A stretch of 55,164 nucleotides of DNA from Enterobacterales bacterium (GCA_003864575.1 BHES01000010.1:1-55164); one strand, 5' to 3'; shown: positions 39,366-50,589, counted from the stretch's first letter. Notes: generated by a model from the sequence alone, not told the origin. Translations and numbers: made by a program.

Positions 39366-40601
39366 ATGGATAAGTTGCTCGATCGTTTTTTCCACTACGT
39401 TTCATTTGATACCCAATCGAAAGCTAATGTCAGGCATACGCCCAGTACAGAAGGGCAAATGAAGCTGGCACGTGAATTACGCAACGAGCTGATTGAACTG
39501 GGGCTCGAACAGGTTACGCTCAATGATAAAGGTTGCGTGATGGGCACCTTGCCCGGCAACGTCGCCTGGCAGGTTCCGACCATCGGTTTCATTTCCCATC
39601 TGGATACGGCACCGGATTTTACCGCCAAACACGTGAATCCGCAGATCGTTGAGAACTACCGCGGCGGTGATATCGCACTCGGTAATGGTGATGAAGTTCT
39701 TTCTCCGGTGATGTTCCCCATACTGCACCAACTGCTTGGGCAGACGCTGATCACCACCGACGGCAAAACGTTGTTGGGTGCCGATGATAAAGCCGGTATT
39801 GCGGCGATCGTTACCGCCATGGTCAGGCTCAAAAATAGTCAGCGGCCGCACGGCCCGCTTCGGGTGGCATTCACGCCGGACGAAGAAATTGGCAAAGGCG
39901 CGCAAACTTTTGACGTTGCGGCATTTGGCGCACAGTGGGCTTATACCGTTGATGGTGGCGGCGTGGGTGAACTGGAGTTTGAAAACTTTAATGCCGCCTC
40001 GGCGACCATTAAAATTGTCGGCAATAACGTGCATCCGGGAAGCGCCAAGGGCGTGATGGTTAATGCATTGTCCCTGGCGGCACGCTTTCACAGTGAATTA
40101 CCGACGGATGAAACCCCAGAAAATACCGAAGGCTACGAAGGCTTTTATCATCTGACGTCGATGAAAGGTTCCGTTGAGCGGGCAGAAATGCATTACATCA
40201 TTCGTGATTTCGATAAAATCAATTTCGAAGCCCGTAAGCAAAAAATCATTGATGTCGCGCATGTGGTCGGCAAAGGTTTGCATCGCGATTGCTATATTGA
40301 AGTGACGCTCGATGATCACTATTACAATATGCATGACAAAGTGGCAGAGCATCCTCACATCATTGAAATCGCCAAGCAGGCGATGCTGGCGTGCGATATC
40401 GAACCCATTATGAAGCCTATTCGCGGCGGTACCGACGGCGCGCAGCTCTCTTTCCGTGGGCTGCCGTGTCCGAACATTTTTACCGGCGGCTACAACTTCC
40501 ACGGCAAGCATGAATTCGTCACGCTTGAAGGGATGGAAAAAGCGGCAGAGGTGATCATGAATATTGCTGAGTTGACCGCTCAGCGCGCGGTGAAACGCTG
40601 A
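39366..40601 (+). CDS. pepT: Peptidase T (tripeptide aminopeptidase)
   Basis: An M20-family zinc aminopeptidase that releases N-terminal residues from tripeptides. It is 411 residues. Metal and catalytic residues are visible in [10 protein letters not shown] (His, Asp), [12 protein letters not shown] (bridging Asp), [11 protein letters not shown] (Glu pair), [11 protein letters not shown] (Asp) and YNFHGKHEF (His). Known to be FNR-activated in enterics. I did not find a full FNR box in the 160 bp upstream; a CATAAT -10 candidate is at about 39330. It has its own terminator. Confidence 0.97.
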   Translation: MDKLLDRFFHYVSFDTQSKANVRHTPSTEGQMKLARELRNELIELGLEQVTLNDKGCVMGTLPGNVAWQVPTIGFISHLDTAPDFTAKHVNPQIVENYRGGDIALGNGDEVLSPVMFPILHQLLGQTLITTDGKTLLGADDKAGIAAIVTAMVRLKNSQRPHGPLRVAFTPDEEIGKGAQTFDVAAFGAQWAYTVDGGGVGELEFENFNAASATIKIVGNNVHPGSAKGVMVNALSLAARFHSELPTDETPENTEGYEGFYHLTSMKGSVERAEMHYIIRDFDKINFEARKQKIIDVAHVVGKGLHRDCYIEVTLDDHYYNMHDKVAEHPHIIEIAKQAMLACDIEPIMKPIRGGTDGAQLSFRGLPCPNIFTGGYNFHGKHEFVTLEGMEKAAEVIMNIAELTAQRAVKR

Positions 40602-40637
40602 TTTTACTTTAGTCCGATAACCGGTTCAGCAAACAAA

Positions 40638-40675
40638 AAAGGGTGCACTTTTCACAAAGTGTACCCTTTCTTTTA
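40638..40675. terminator. Terminator after pepT (also faces roxA)
   Basis: AAAGGGTGCACTTT / AAAGTGTACCCTTT stem (14 bp, one G-T pair), 4-nt loop, A-run before and TTCTTTT after. It lies between convergent pepT and roxA. Confidence 0.9.
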
Positions 40676-40704
40676 TTATTGCCGCAATCAAAGCGCTAAC
40701 AGGC

Positions 40705-41826
40705 TCAGTCGTTGAAGTACCAGTAACCGCTGTTAACCAGGGCAGAAAGCAGCGCGAGGAATGAAGGATCTTCGAGTGCATCACCAAGCATGTCGCGGGT
40801 AACCGTCATGTGACGCGCTATCGCATCGGTGGCGGCCAGGTGTTCAGTGGTCATCGCCTCGCCATTGACGTAGCAAACATCCCCCACGCGCAATACGCGC
40901 AGACCGCAAAGACGTTGCAGCGATTCACCAGACTCCAGCAGTTCATAAATTTCACCGGCCTGATAAGGCGGCTCCGGCGGTGCCAGATCCAACTCATGGC
41001 GAGACTGGGAAATAAATTCACCAAACCAGCTGTTGAAGTGTTCCGGGTTACCGACCAGTTCCAGCATCATGTTACGCATGCTGTCGAGCTCTTGCGGTAG
41101 CACCAGCGCAGGATGCTCACGTTCCACCAGCTCCGGATCACCATAACGTTTGCTTCCCAGTTCGCGAGACAGAATGTAATCGGCATAGCCACTGACCATC
41201 TCACGCGCATTTGGCGCACGGAAACCAACAGAATAATTCAGCGAGCTTTCCAGCGAATAACCTTCGTGCGGGAAACCCGGTGGAATATAGATGATGTCAC
41301 CCGGTTCGAGTTCTTCATCAATGATGGCCTCAAACGGAGCGACTTGCAGTAAGTCCGGATGCGGGCTGTGCTGTTTCATCGGAATTTTATCGCCCACACG
41401 CCAGCGACGACGGCCGGTACCCTGAATGATGAACACATCATACTGATCCAGGTGCGGACCAACGCCGCCACCAGGGACCGAATAGGAGATCATCAGATCG
41501 TCCATGCGCCAGTCGGGAATGTGGCGGAAAGGGCGCATCAGATGGGAAGAGGGCTCATGCCAGTGATCAACAGCCTGAACCAGAATCGACCAGTTGTTTT
41601 CGCCAAGATGATCATAGCTTTCAAACGGACCGTGACTGACTTGCCAGCGGCCGTCCTGATGACTGACCAAGCGGCTGTCGACTTCGTTTTCCATCGCCAG
41701 ACCGGCTAGTTCATCCGGAGAGAGCGGGTCGACAAAGTTTTTGAAGCCACGTTTGAGAACAACAGGACGTTTTTGCCAGTAACGTTGTAAGAAATCGGTC
41801 CAGTCTAAGTCGAGTTGATAATCCAT
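40705..41826 (-). CDS. roxA: 50S ribosomal protein L16 3-hydroxylase
   Basis: A JmjC-type Fe(II)/2-oxoglutarate oxygenase (YcfD) that hydroxylates an arginine of L16. It is 373 residues, equal to E. coli. The iron ligands are H125 and D127 in PHLDQYD and H187 in FPHEGY. The winged-helix C-terminal dimer part is present. The start at 41826 (MDYQLDLDWTDFLQ) matches homologues; an upstream in-frame ATG adding 25 residues is rejected. It is downstream of phoQ on the same strand, 132 bp away. Confidence 0.96.
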   Translation of the reverse strand: MDYQLDLDWTDFLQRYWQKRPVVLKRGFKNFVDPLSPDELAGLAMENEVDSRLVSHQDGRWQVSHGPFESYDHLGENNWSILVQAVDHWHEPSSHLMRPFRHIPDWRMDDLMISYSVPGGGVGPHLDQYDVFIIQGTGRRRWRVGDKIPMKQHSPHPDLLQVAPFEAIIDEELEPGDIIYIPPGFPHEGYSLESSLNYSVGFRAPNAREMVSGYADYILSRELGSKRYGDPELVEREHPALVLPQELDSMRNMMLELVGNPEHFNSWFGEFISQSRHELDLAPPEPPYQAGEIYELLESGESLQRLCGLRVLRVGDVCYVNGEAMTTEHLAATDAIARHMTVTRDMLGDALEDPSFLALLSALVNSGYWYFND

Positions 41827-41958
41827 ATGTATATTCCATGGCCTGAAAAGAGAACTATTGAGAAGGATTATAACGGAAGGCGCTGTCGCTGCATTGGGCA
41901 ATCACCAGCAATTTTCACTCACTGTTAACATTTTTTGCTGCCGCAGCGTCAGTCTGAC

Positions 41959-43413
41959 TTAATCAATATCCGGTTCGTGCTGCTGGCCAAAGCAAACACG
42001 CATACTGGCGCCCCCGAGCGGGCTGTCGCCGATGATAATTTCACCGTCATATTGTTCGATGATTTCACTGGCTAATGAGAGGCCCAGCCCCTGACCCGGA
42101 CGCAGGGTATCGGCACGCTGGCCGCGCTGGAAAATAACGGTGCGCTTGCTTTCCGGAATACCGGGACCATCGTCCTCAATCAGGATGATGAGCTGTTTTT
42201 CGGTATAAACGGCGCTGATTTCGACAAATTCCAGACAGTACTTACAGGCGTTGTCGATGACGTTGCCCATCACTTCGATGAAGTCATTTTTCTCACCAAT
42301 AAAGGTGATTTCCGGTGAGATATCCAGCGTCAGCACCACGCCTTTACGCTGATATACTTTATTGAGTGCAGAACATAAGCTGTCGAGCAGCGGCGGAACG
42401 GAGTGGACTTCACGGATCAAAATATTGTGTTCTGAACGCAGTGTGGCACGGTGCAGGTAATAGCCTATCTGCTGCGAGATACGGCTGATCTGCTCGAGCA
42501 TGACCGGTTCGGCCTCTTCGATAGTCATCTGCTTGCTGTTTCGCAGTGAGCGCAAGGTTGACTGCATGACGGCCAGCGGCGTTTTTAGGCTGTGAGTCAG
42601 GTCCGCCAGCGTGGTGCGATAACGGTCATAACGCTCCCGTTCGCCATACAACAAGGTATTCAGGTTGCGCACCAGTCCTTTGAGCTCACGCGGCGGGTTT
42701 TCATCCAGCGCTTCGCGTTCATGGGTTTCCAGCTCAGCAACCTGACGGATCAACGCCTTGATCGGGCGCAAACTCCAGTACGCTGCCAGCCACAGTAGCG
42801 GCACGACTAACAGCAAATTTGCCAACAGCACATAACTGAACCATTCCCAAACCAGATCTGAACGTTGTAGTTCCTGCGGAATGGTGTCCACCACCACTAT
42901 ATTCAATGCGGGCAGGCGGCGAGTCGCGGTGTAAGTATTGACGGCGATGGAGTGGGTCATCGCGTTGGCGTCGGTGTCATCGTAATCTTTAAGCTTATCC
43001 TGAGCTTGTGGGTTATCGCCCACCACTTCACTACTGATCTGAGTATCGGTATCGAGCTCATAGAAGCCTGGCTTGTTCATCCATGCCTTATCGATACGGG
43101 CTTCAATTTCTGGCAGGTTGCGCTCGGCCCACAGGAGGTTGCCTTTATCATCGTAAATAAAGACCAGCGTGGGGGAGTTGAGATCCAGATCGGGAGGAAC
43201 GTTGATCGTCAGCTGGTTATCACGCCACTGGGCGAGGCTGAAAAACAGGTTACTTTCGCCGCGCAGCAAGCGATAGGCTGTTTTATCGAAACTGACCATA
43301 TAACCGACGACGGCCACCAGCCCGTAAGCCAGCGACAGCGCGAGTACCACCGCGGCGGTCGCCAGCATAAAGCGTGAACGTAGCGAAAAAGGTTTATTGC
43401 TGCGAAATTTCAT
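41959..43413 (-). CDS. phoQ: Sensor histidine kinase PhoQ
   Basis: Inner-membrane sensor for low Mg2+, acid and cationic peptides, acting with PhoP. It is 484 residues: TM1 about 17-40, periplasmic sensor about 41-192, TM2 about 193-214, HAMP, DHp with His274 in [10 protein letters not shown], and an ATPase domain with N box [10 protein letters not shown]1 DDGPGIP and G2 GQGLGLS. The acidic patch that bridges Mg2+ to the membrane in E. coli (EDDDDAE) is weaker here: residues 143-148 read DYDDTD. It starts 21 bp downstream of the phoP stop. Confidence 0.97.
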   Translation of the reverse strand: MKFRSNKPFSLRSRFMLATAAVVLALSLAYGLVAVVGYMVSFDKTAYRLLRGESNLFFSLAQWRDNQLTINVPPDLDLNSPTLVFIYDDKGNLLWAERNLPEIEARIDKAWMNKPGFYELDTDTQISSEVVGDNPQAQDKLKDYDDTDANAMTHSIAVNTYTATRRLPALNIVVVDTIPQELQRSDLVWEWFSYVLLANLLLVVPLLWLAAYWSLRPIKALIRQVAELETHEREALDENPPRELKGLVRNLNTLLYGERERYDRYRTTLADLTHSLKTPLAVMQSTLRSLRNSKQMTIEEAEPVMLEQISRISQQIGYYLHRATLRSEHNILIREVHSVPPLLDSLCSALNKVYQRKGVVLTLDISPEITFIGEKNDFIEVMGNVIDNACKYCLEFVEISAVYTEKQLIILIEDDGPGIPESKRTVIFQRGQRADTLRPGQGLGLSLASEIIEQYDGEIIIGDSPLGGASMRVCFGQQHEPDID

Positions 43414-43433
43414 CAGTCAGCCGTCAGAAAACG

Positions 43434-44108
43434 TTACGGGCGAATATCGAAACGATAACCCTGACCACGCACGGTCGTTATCACATCGGTCGGGTACTCG
43501 GCCTGCAATTTCTTACGTAACCGGCCCATCAGCACGTCAACAGTATGGCTTTCACGCAGTTCGGCATCCGGATAAAGTTGCAGCATCAGTGAGTCTTTGC
43601 TGACCACTTTTCCCGCGTTGCGGATCAAGGTTTCGATGATGGTGTATTCGAAGGCGGTGAGCTTCACCGGTTGTTCATTGACCGTAAGTTCGCGGCGGGA
43701 GAGGTCAATCTGGAAAGGTGCCATGGCGATAACCTGCGAGGCCAGGCCGCTGTTACGGCGCATTAGCGCCTGCATGCGTGCGACCACTTCTTCCAGATGA
43801 AAAGGCTTGGTGACGTAGTCGTCGGCACCGGCTTCCAGTACTGCCACTTTGTCCTGCCAGCTTTCACGGGCTGTCAGAACCAAAATCGGTAATTTGGCCT
43901 GATGACTACGCCAGCGTTGAATCAAACTGAGCCCATCTTCGCCCGGAAGCCCGAGGTCAACGATGGCGATATCCGGCGCATGTTCCTGCAAAAAGTAGTC
44001 AGCTTCTTTGGCGTCTTCTGCCGCATCGACCTGATGTCCCATCTCACGCATTTGTACAGACAGGTGATGGCGTAACAGCGCATTGTCTTCGACAACCAAA
44101 ATTCGCAT
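43434..44108 (-). CDS. phoP: Response regulator PhoP
   Basis: OmpR-family transcription factor of the Mg2+/virulence regulon. It is 224 residues: receiver with E8, D9, phosphoacceptor D51 ([12 protein letters not shown]), T79 and K101 region (VTKPFH), then the winged-helix domain ending in [13 protein letters not shown]. The start at 44108 has AAAGGAG upstream; the longer reading frame from 44261 lies over the PhoP box and is rejected. Autoregulation is suggested by three phased half-sites upstream. Confidence 0.98.
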   Translation of the reverse strand: MRILVVEDNALLRHHLSVQMREMGHQVDAAEDAKEADYFLQEHAPDIAIVDLGLPGEDGLSLIQRWRSHQAKLPILVLTARESWQDKVAVLEAGADDYVTKPFHLEEVVARMQALMRRNSGLASQVIAMAPFQIDLSRRELTVNEQPVKLTAFEYTIIETLIRNAGKVVSKDSLMLQLYPDAELRESHTVDVLMGRLRKKLQAEYPTDVITTVRGQGYRFDIRP

Positions 44109-44204
44109 AGCAACTCCTTTTTGAGGCAGGGCTAACCCTGGCCAGTTTTTTATAATATATCCCGCGATAACTGTAACGTATTCAGAATGATTTTCTTCAA
44201 CGTC

Positions 44205-44256
44205 AGATAAACGCGTTGAAAGGCAGGTTAAACGAAAGATAAACCAAGTATAAACG
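44205..44256 (-). promoter_or_regulatory. PhoP-box array and phoP promoter
   Basis: On the minus strand CGTTTA, GGTTTA and CGTTTA occur at 44256-44251, 44245-44240 and 44234-44229, each separated by exactly 5 nt. They match the PhoP consensus (T/G)GTTTA-N5-(T/G)GTTTA except for the first base of two units. A TTATCT -10 at 44210-44205 is 18 nt beyond the last unit, so that unit occupies the -35 position, as in PhoP-activated promoters. Confidence 0.8.
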
Positions 44257-44307
44257 GGCATTTCCGCCAGTGACAGGAAATGTGAGATGGATCGCGGTAA
44301 GAATTCA

Positions 44308-44350
44308 AAGGTATCACTAAGGTATTATAAAGGTATTCAATAAATACCTT
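44308..44350 (+). repeat. Three 11-bp-phased AAGGTAT repeats and one inverted copy (candidate YegW operator)
   Basis: AAGGTAT begins at 44308, 44319 and 44330 (period 11, 11). The third copy forms an 8-bp inverted repeat with AATACCTT at 44343-44350 (AAGGTATT, 5-nt loop). This lies 65-107 bp upstream of the yegT ATG, over a TATTAT that could be a -10. Inverted GGTAT/ATACC sites fit GntR/HutC-type regulators, so control by the linked YegW is the leading inference. Confidence 0.6.
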
Positions 44351-44359
44351 CATCTGCCT

Positions 44360-44384
44360 CAGGTCTGGCTTTCCATCAGGCCTG
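44360..44384 (+). other. Leader hairpin upstream of yegT
   Basis: CAGGTCTG (44360-44367) can pair with CAGGCCTG (44377-44384) with one G-U pair and a 9-nt loop, in the presumed 5' leader. Its function is unknown. Confidence 0.35.
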
Positions 44385-44414
44385 AAAGGTTTCCTGTTCA
44401 GCAAGGATATAATA

Positions 44415-45665
44415 ATGAAACGTACCCATCTGAAGCTGTCTGTCATGATGTTTATTGAGTGGTTTATCTGGGGGGCCTGGTTTGTTCCACTCTGGCAATA
44501 CCTGAATAAACTCGGTTTTAGCCCGTCGGAGATTGCCTGGTCCTACAGCAGTACGGCGATTGCCGCCATTCTCTCTCCTGTACTCGTGGGCGTTATAGCC
44601 GACCGCTATTTTGCGGCGCAGAAAGTGCTGGCATGGCTGCTGTTGGCCGGCGGTGCGCTGATGTGTTTCATCGCCATGCAAACACAATTCTCCACGTTCT
44701 TCCCGCTGCTGGTGGTGTATGCCATTACCTACATGCCAACGGTGGCTCTGACCAACAGCATTGCTTTTGCCAATATCGGCGATACCGAGAAAGACTTCCC
44801 GCGTATCCGTGTCCTCGGTACTCTGGGCTGGATAGCTTCAGGATTATTCATTGGTTTTATGCTGCCGCCGATACTGGGTCTGGGCAATATCTCCGACACC
44901 AATCTTCCGCTGTGGCTGACGGCTGCCGCTTCTTTTGCGTTGGGTATTTACAGCTTCTGGTTGCCGGATACGCCCGCCAAAGGCAGCGGGCCGGTGGATA
45001 TCAAAGCGCTGTTTGGACTCAATGCGCTGGGGCTGCTTAAAGACCGCTCATTCGCGATTTTCGCCCTTTGTTCTTTCCTCTTTTGTATGCCGCTGGCTTT
45101 CTACTACCAGTTCGCCAACGGTTATCTGACTCAGGTTGGCCTCACCAATGCCACCGGCTGGATGACCTTGGGTCAGGTATCTGAAATCTTCGCGATGTTG
45201 GCGCTGCCTTTCCTGCTTAAACGTTTTGGTATCAAGAAAGTGCTGATGCTGGGCTTCGTGACCGCAGCGATTCGCTACGTATTTTTCATCTACGGCGGCA
45301 CGGAAGATGTGTGGGCTTACAGCATGTTGTTCCTCGGTATCCTGCTGCACGGCGTCAGCTACGACTTCTACTTTGTCACGGGGTATATCTACGTAGATAA
45401 AAAAGCGCCACCGCATATGCGTACCGCCGCGCAGGGTCTGATCACGCTGATTTGCCAGGGGCTGGGCAGTTTCATCGGCAACTGGCTGGGCGGTCGTGCG
45501 ATGACCACTTTCTCGCTGGAAAAACCGCATAACGGGATGACCTTCGACTGGTTCGCCGTGTGGGGCGTCGGCGCTGCCATGGTGGTGGGCGTGATGTTGC
45601 TGTTCCTGCTATTTTTCCGCGAACGCAACAAAACCATTACGCCGGTCGAGCTGGCGCAACCTTAA
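44415..45665 (+). CDS. yegT: Nucleoside:H+ symporter-family transporter (YegT-like)
   Basis: A 416-residue major-facilitator protein of the nucleoside:H+ symporter family (NupG/XapB/YegT). It has about 12 membrane spans, with family motifs FIEWFIWGAWFVPLW at the start, YMPTVALTNSIAFANI, FPRIRVLGTLGWI and LLHGVSYDFYFVTGYIYVDKKAP. It is closest in pattern to E. coli YegT, whose substrate is not known; a ribosylated or nucleoside-like compound fits the linked hydrolase and kinase. AAGGA precedes the ATG. It is first in yegTUV and divergent from phoP. Confidence 0.9.
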   Translation: MKRTHLKLSVMMFIEWFIWGAWFVPLWQYLNKLGFSPSEIAWSYSSTAIAAILSPVLVGVIADRYFAAQKVLAWLLLAGGALMCFIAMQTQFSTFFPLLVVYAITYMPTVALTNSIAFANIGDTEKDFPRIRVLGTLGWIASGLFIGFMLPPILGLGNISDTNLPLWLTAAASFALGIYSFWLPDTPAKGSGPVDIKALFGLNALGLLKDRSFAIFALCSFLFCMPLAFYYQFANGYLTQVGLTNATGWMTLGQVSEIFAMLALPFLLKRFGIKKVLMLGFVTAAIRYVFFIYGGTEDVWAYSMLFLGILLHGVSYDFYFVTGYIYVDKKAPPHMRTAAQGLITLICQGLGSFIGNWLGGRAMTTFSLEKPHNGMTFDWFAVWGVGAAMVVGVMLLFLLFFRERNKTITPVELAQP

Positions 45666-45720
45666 CGTTCACTTTCTGGCGGGCACAATGCCCGTCAGCT
45701 GACTTTTTTAGGAGATAAAC

Positions 45721-46740
45721 ATGCAACAGATAACCCGTGAGAACCGCATTCTTGGCGCGTTGTATGGACAAATGTTGGGGGACGCGCTGGGGATGCCGTC
45801 AGAATTATGGCCTCGTGGGCGGGTGAAAAAACATTTTGGCTGGATTGACCGCTTCCTTGATGGTCCAGCCGAAAATAACGCCGCCTGTTATTTCACGGCC
45901 GCTCAGTACACGGATGACACCTCGATGGCGCTGGCGCTGGCGGATGCGCTGATCGAGGCTGACGGCGCGGTGGTACCGGAGCTGATTGCCCGCAATGTGA
46001 TCCGCTGGGTCGATGGCTTTGACGCCTTCAATAAAAATATTCTTGGCCCAAGCTCGAAACTCGCGCTGGCCGAACAGAAAAAAGGTGTGGCGATAAGCGA
46101 GCTGGAAAACAACGGTATCACCAACGGCGCGGCGATGCGCATATCGCCGTTGGGCTGCATATTGCCTTCTGCACCGCTGGAGCATTTTTGCCAGCAGGTT
46201 TGGCTGGCTTCCAGCCCGACGCACAAATCAGATATTGCCGTGGCCGGTGCCGTGGTGATTGCCTGGGCAGTGGCAAAAGCGGTGGAAGGGGCTCGCTGGG
46301 CTGAAATCCGTCTTGCGTTACCGGACGTTGCCAAATACGCCCAAACCCGTCGGACCACGACGTTCAGCGCATCGCTTGCAGCCCGTATCGAACTGGCGTT
46401 TGACGCAGTGGCGAAGGCTACCGGTACGGAGCAGGCATCGGAGCAGGTTTATAACATCGTTGGGGCCGGTGTCAGTACTATCGAGTCGGTCCCGGCGGCG
46501 CTGGCAATGGTCGAACTCGCCGGAACCTGTCCCAACCGCTGTGCGGTGTTGTGCGCGAATCTTGGCGGTGATACTGACACCATCGGTGCGATGGCGACCG
46601 CCATCTGCGGAGCTTTGCACGGCATAGAAGCGCTCAGCGTCAACTATTTGACTGAGCTGAAACGCGTGAATCCACTGGATATGACCCACTACAGCCAGGC
46701 TTTCCTGCGCTTTCGTCATCTTGCTGAGGAGGCACAATGA
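45721..46740 (+). CDS. yegU: ADP-ribosylglycohydrolase-family protein (YegU-like)
   Basis: A 339-residue all-helical protein of the ADP-ribosylglycohydrolase/DraG superfamily. Metal-binding motifs are intact: GDALGMP near 20, QYTDDTSMALA near 62, and GGDTDTIGAMATA near 280. The true substrate may be a small ribosylated metabolite rather than protein, given its place between a transporter and a sugar kinase. AGGAG precedes the start. Its stop codon directly abuts the yegV GTG. Confidence 0.9.
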   Translation: MQQITRENRILGALYGQMLGDALGMPSELWPRGRVKKHFGWIDRFLDGPAENNAACYFTAAQYTDDTSMALALADALIEADGAVVPELIARNVIRWVDGFDAFNKNILGPSSKLALAEQKKGVAISELENNGITNGAAMRISPLGCILPSAPLEHFCQQVWLASSPTHKSDIAVAGAVVIAWAVAKAVEGARWAEIRLALPDVAKYAQTRRTTTFSASLAARIELAFDAVAKATGTEQASEQVYNIVGAGVSTIESVPAALAMVELAGTCPNRCAVLCANLGGDTDTIGAMATAICGALHGIEALSVNYLTELKRVNPLDMTHYSQAFLRFRHLAEEAQ

Positions 46741-47709
46741 GTGGCCAGCACGGCGAACTTTTGCAAACCGCTGCTCCAGGGAAACTGGCATCAGCAGTGC
46801 CCGGTAACGGTGGTCGGGGCGGCGGTGATGGATATGGTGGCTCATGCGGATAACTTGCCGGAACGCGGGGGTGATATGCCTGCCACAGTTTCAGGGTTTC
46901 ATCTGGGCGGCTGCGCACTCAATATTGCCCTTGGCCTGAAACAACTGGGGATCCGCAGCCACAATATGTTGCCGCTTGGCGAAGGCATGTGGGCGACGCA
47001 GCTGCGTGAAGAGATGGCCGCACGCGGTATTCAGTCCGATCTTCAGGTCAGCGGCGGTGACAACGGTTGGTGTCTGGCGTTGGTAGAGCCCGATGGCGAA
47101 CGGACGTTTATTTCAATCGACGGTATTGAAAACCAGTGGCAATCGGCGTGGCTGAGCACAGACATCCCGCCAAATGGTTTGATTTATTTATCCGGCTATC
47201 AGTTGGGTGCAAAACAGGGTGGGGTGCTGGTGGAGTGGATGCAACAACTGCCCGCCAGTGTCCGAGTGGTGCTGGATCTGGGCCCCAGACTGGACAGCAT
47301 GTCGCCAGCGCTGATTGACGGGTTGATTCGTCCTGGTGTTATCCTGACGCTTAATCAGCGTGAAGCGGGTTTGCTGGGTTATGCAGAGGATGAGGAAAGG
47401 TTCTGCCGCCAACTGCATAGCAAAACCCACCAGCTGGTGGTGTTACGCTGCGGGGAAAACGGCAGCTATTACTACGGTGGCGAGGACGACTATGGTTGGA
47501 TCGCCGCGCGAAAAGTGACCATGGCGGACAGCATTGGTGCGGGTGATAGCCACTGCGCTGGTTTGCTGGCGGGGTTATCTCTGGGTCTGACTCACCGGCA
47601 AAGTATGATGCTGGCCAACTGCGTGGCGGCTTACGTGGTTTCCAAACCCGGTGGCGACTGCGCGCCGACGCTGGCTCAGCTCGTGGGAGATTTCAGCGCT
47701 GCGGATTAA
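46741..47709 (+). CDS. yegV: PfkB-family carbohydrate/nucleoside kinase (YegV-like)
   Basis: A ribokinase-fold kinase of 322 residues. It has GGCALNIALGLKQLG near 53 (substrate), TLNQREAGLLG, and the catalytic DSIGAGDSHCAGLLAGL near 265 (Asp base, anion hole). The GTG start at 46741 lies 8 nt after AGGAGG and immediately after the yegU stop. Phosphorylation of the sugar released by YegU is inferred from order, not shown. The stop codon overlaps that of yegW on the other strand. Confidence 0.9.
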   Translation: MASTANFCKPLLQGNWHQQCPVTVVGAAVMDMVAHADNLPERGGDMPATVSGFHLGGCALNIALGLKQLGIRSHNMLPLGEGMWATQLREEMAARGIQSDLQVSGGDNGWCLALVEPDGERTFISIDGIENQWQSAWLSTDIPPNGLIYLSGYQLGAKQGGVLVEWMQQLPASVRVVLDLGPRLDSMSPALIDGLIRPGVILTLNQREAGLLGYAEDEERFCRQLHSKTHQLVVLRCGENGSYYYGGEDDYGWIAARKVTMADSIGAGDSHCAGLLAGLSLGLTHRQSMMLANCVAAYVVSKPGGDCAPTLAQLVGDFSAAD

Positions 47710-48467
47710 TCTTCGCTGACAAATTCGTACATATCGCTGCGGCAAAAGCTTTCGCTGTATTCGATGGGACGGTTTTGCCCGTCGAATAGCGTCTGACGAA
47801 TGATCAGTACCGGCATCGGCGCGGTCAGTTGCAGCGACCGCACAGTGTCGTCGTCGGCCATGGCGGCACTGACACGACTTTGCAGCGCACCGAGTTCAAC
47901 ATGGTTGCGGTGAAAATAGTCATACAATGAGACACCGATATCCTCAACATCGGCGATCGCATCCGTCACCACATAAGAGAGCGCCACGGACATGGGGCGC
48001 GTGTCGAGGTAATGAATACGTTTGAGTTTATAGACGTCACTTTTTTCGGTGATCGCCAGTTTGCTGGCGATCAGTGCATCGGCGGGCAACTTCTCGCGGC
48101 TGATCCACAGAGTGTCTGGTTTACGCCCTTGTAACAATACTTCGCGTGAGAAGCCTTTAACGCCTGCCAGTGAATAGGCCAGTTTAGCTTCAGCGGTTTT
48201 TTTAATGAACGTACCATAACCGCGTGACCGGCCTATATTTCCGGCTTCCTCCAGCTTTGCCAGCGCTTTACGCACCGTAATGCGCGAAATCCCCAACTCT
48301 TCGGTGAACTGACGCTCACTCGGCAGGAAATCACCTTCGGCCAATATGCCGGTATTGATGGCCTGCTGAATGGCGTCGCTAAAACAGAGATAGAGCGGCT
48401 GTGCGCCAGCATGGGCAAGGTCCTGCCGGAGTTTGTCCAACACGCGCTGATTGGTGTCCATGCTCAT
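47706..48467 (-). CDS. yegW: GntR/HutC-family transcriptional regulator (YegW-like)
   Basis: A 253-residue regulator. The N-terminal GntR winged helix (SDAIQQAINTGILAEGDFLPSERQFTEELGISRITVRKALAKLEEAG, about 29-80) is followed by a UTRA ligand-binding domain (about 100-245) ending ESFCRSDMYEFV. It is likely the local repressor of yegTUV, with the AAGGTAT sites 3.4 kb away as candidate operators. No such motif was found in its own upstream 100 bp. ATG 48467 is listed; 48461 is possible. Confidence 0.88.
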   Translation of the reverse strand: MSMDTNQRVLDKLRQDLAHAGAQPLYLCFSDAIQQAINTGILAEGDFLPSERQFTEELGISRITVRKALAKLEEAGNIGRSRGYGTFIKKTAEAKLAYSLAGVKGFSREVLLQGRKPDTLWISREKLPADALIASKLAITEKSDVYKLKRIHYLDTRPMSVALSYVVTDAIADVEDIGVSLYDYFHRNHVELGALQSRVSAAMADDDTVRSLQLTAPMPVLIIRQTLFDGQNRPIEYSESFCRSDMYEFVSED

Positions 48468-48522
48468 AAACGGCTTATATTCCTGTGGGCTACAGTGATG
48501 ACTTCTATTTTATACTCTCAGG

Positions 48523-48551
48523 CATAAAAAAGGCGACCCGCAGGTCGCCTT
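48523..48551 (-). terminator. Terminator after purB
   Basis: AAGGCGACC / GGTCGCCTT, a 9-bp perfect stem with a 4-nt loop, followed by a T-run on the minus strand. Confidence 0.9.
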
Positions 48552-48571
48552 ATACACAAGAAGCTGAAAAC

Positions 48572-50589
<2,018 letters not shown>

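Noticed and set aside
44205..44212. Fourth GTTTA as another PhoP half-site
   Set aside because: It is 21 bp from its neighbour, out of phase with the 11-bp steps, and fits better as part of the phoP -10.
44109..44261. A 51-residue N-terminal extension of PhoP
   Set aside because: It would cover the PhoP-box promoter, and the ATG at 44108 has a good ribosome site and gives the standard 224-residue protein.
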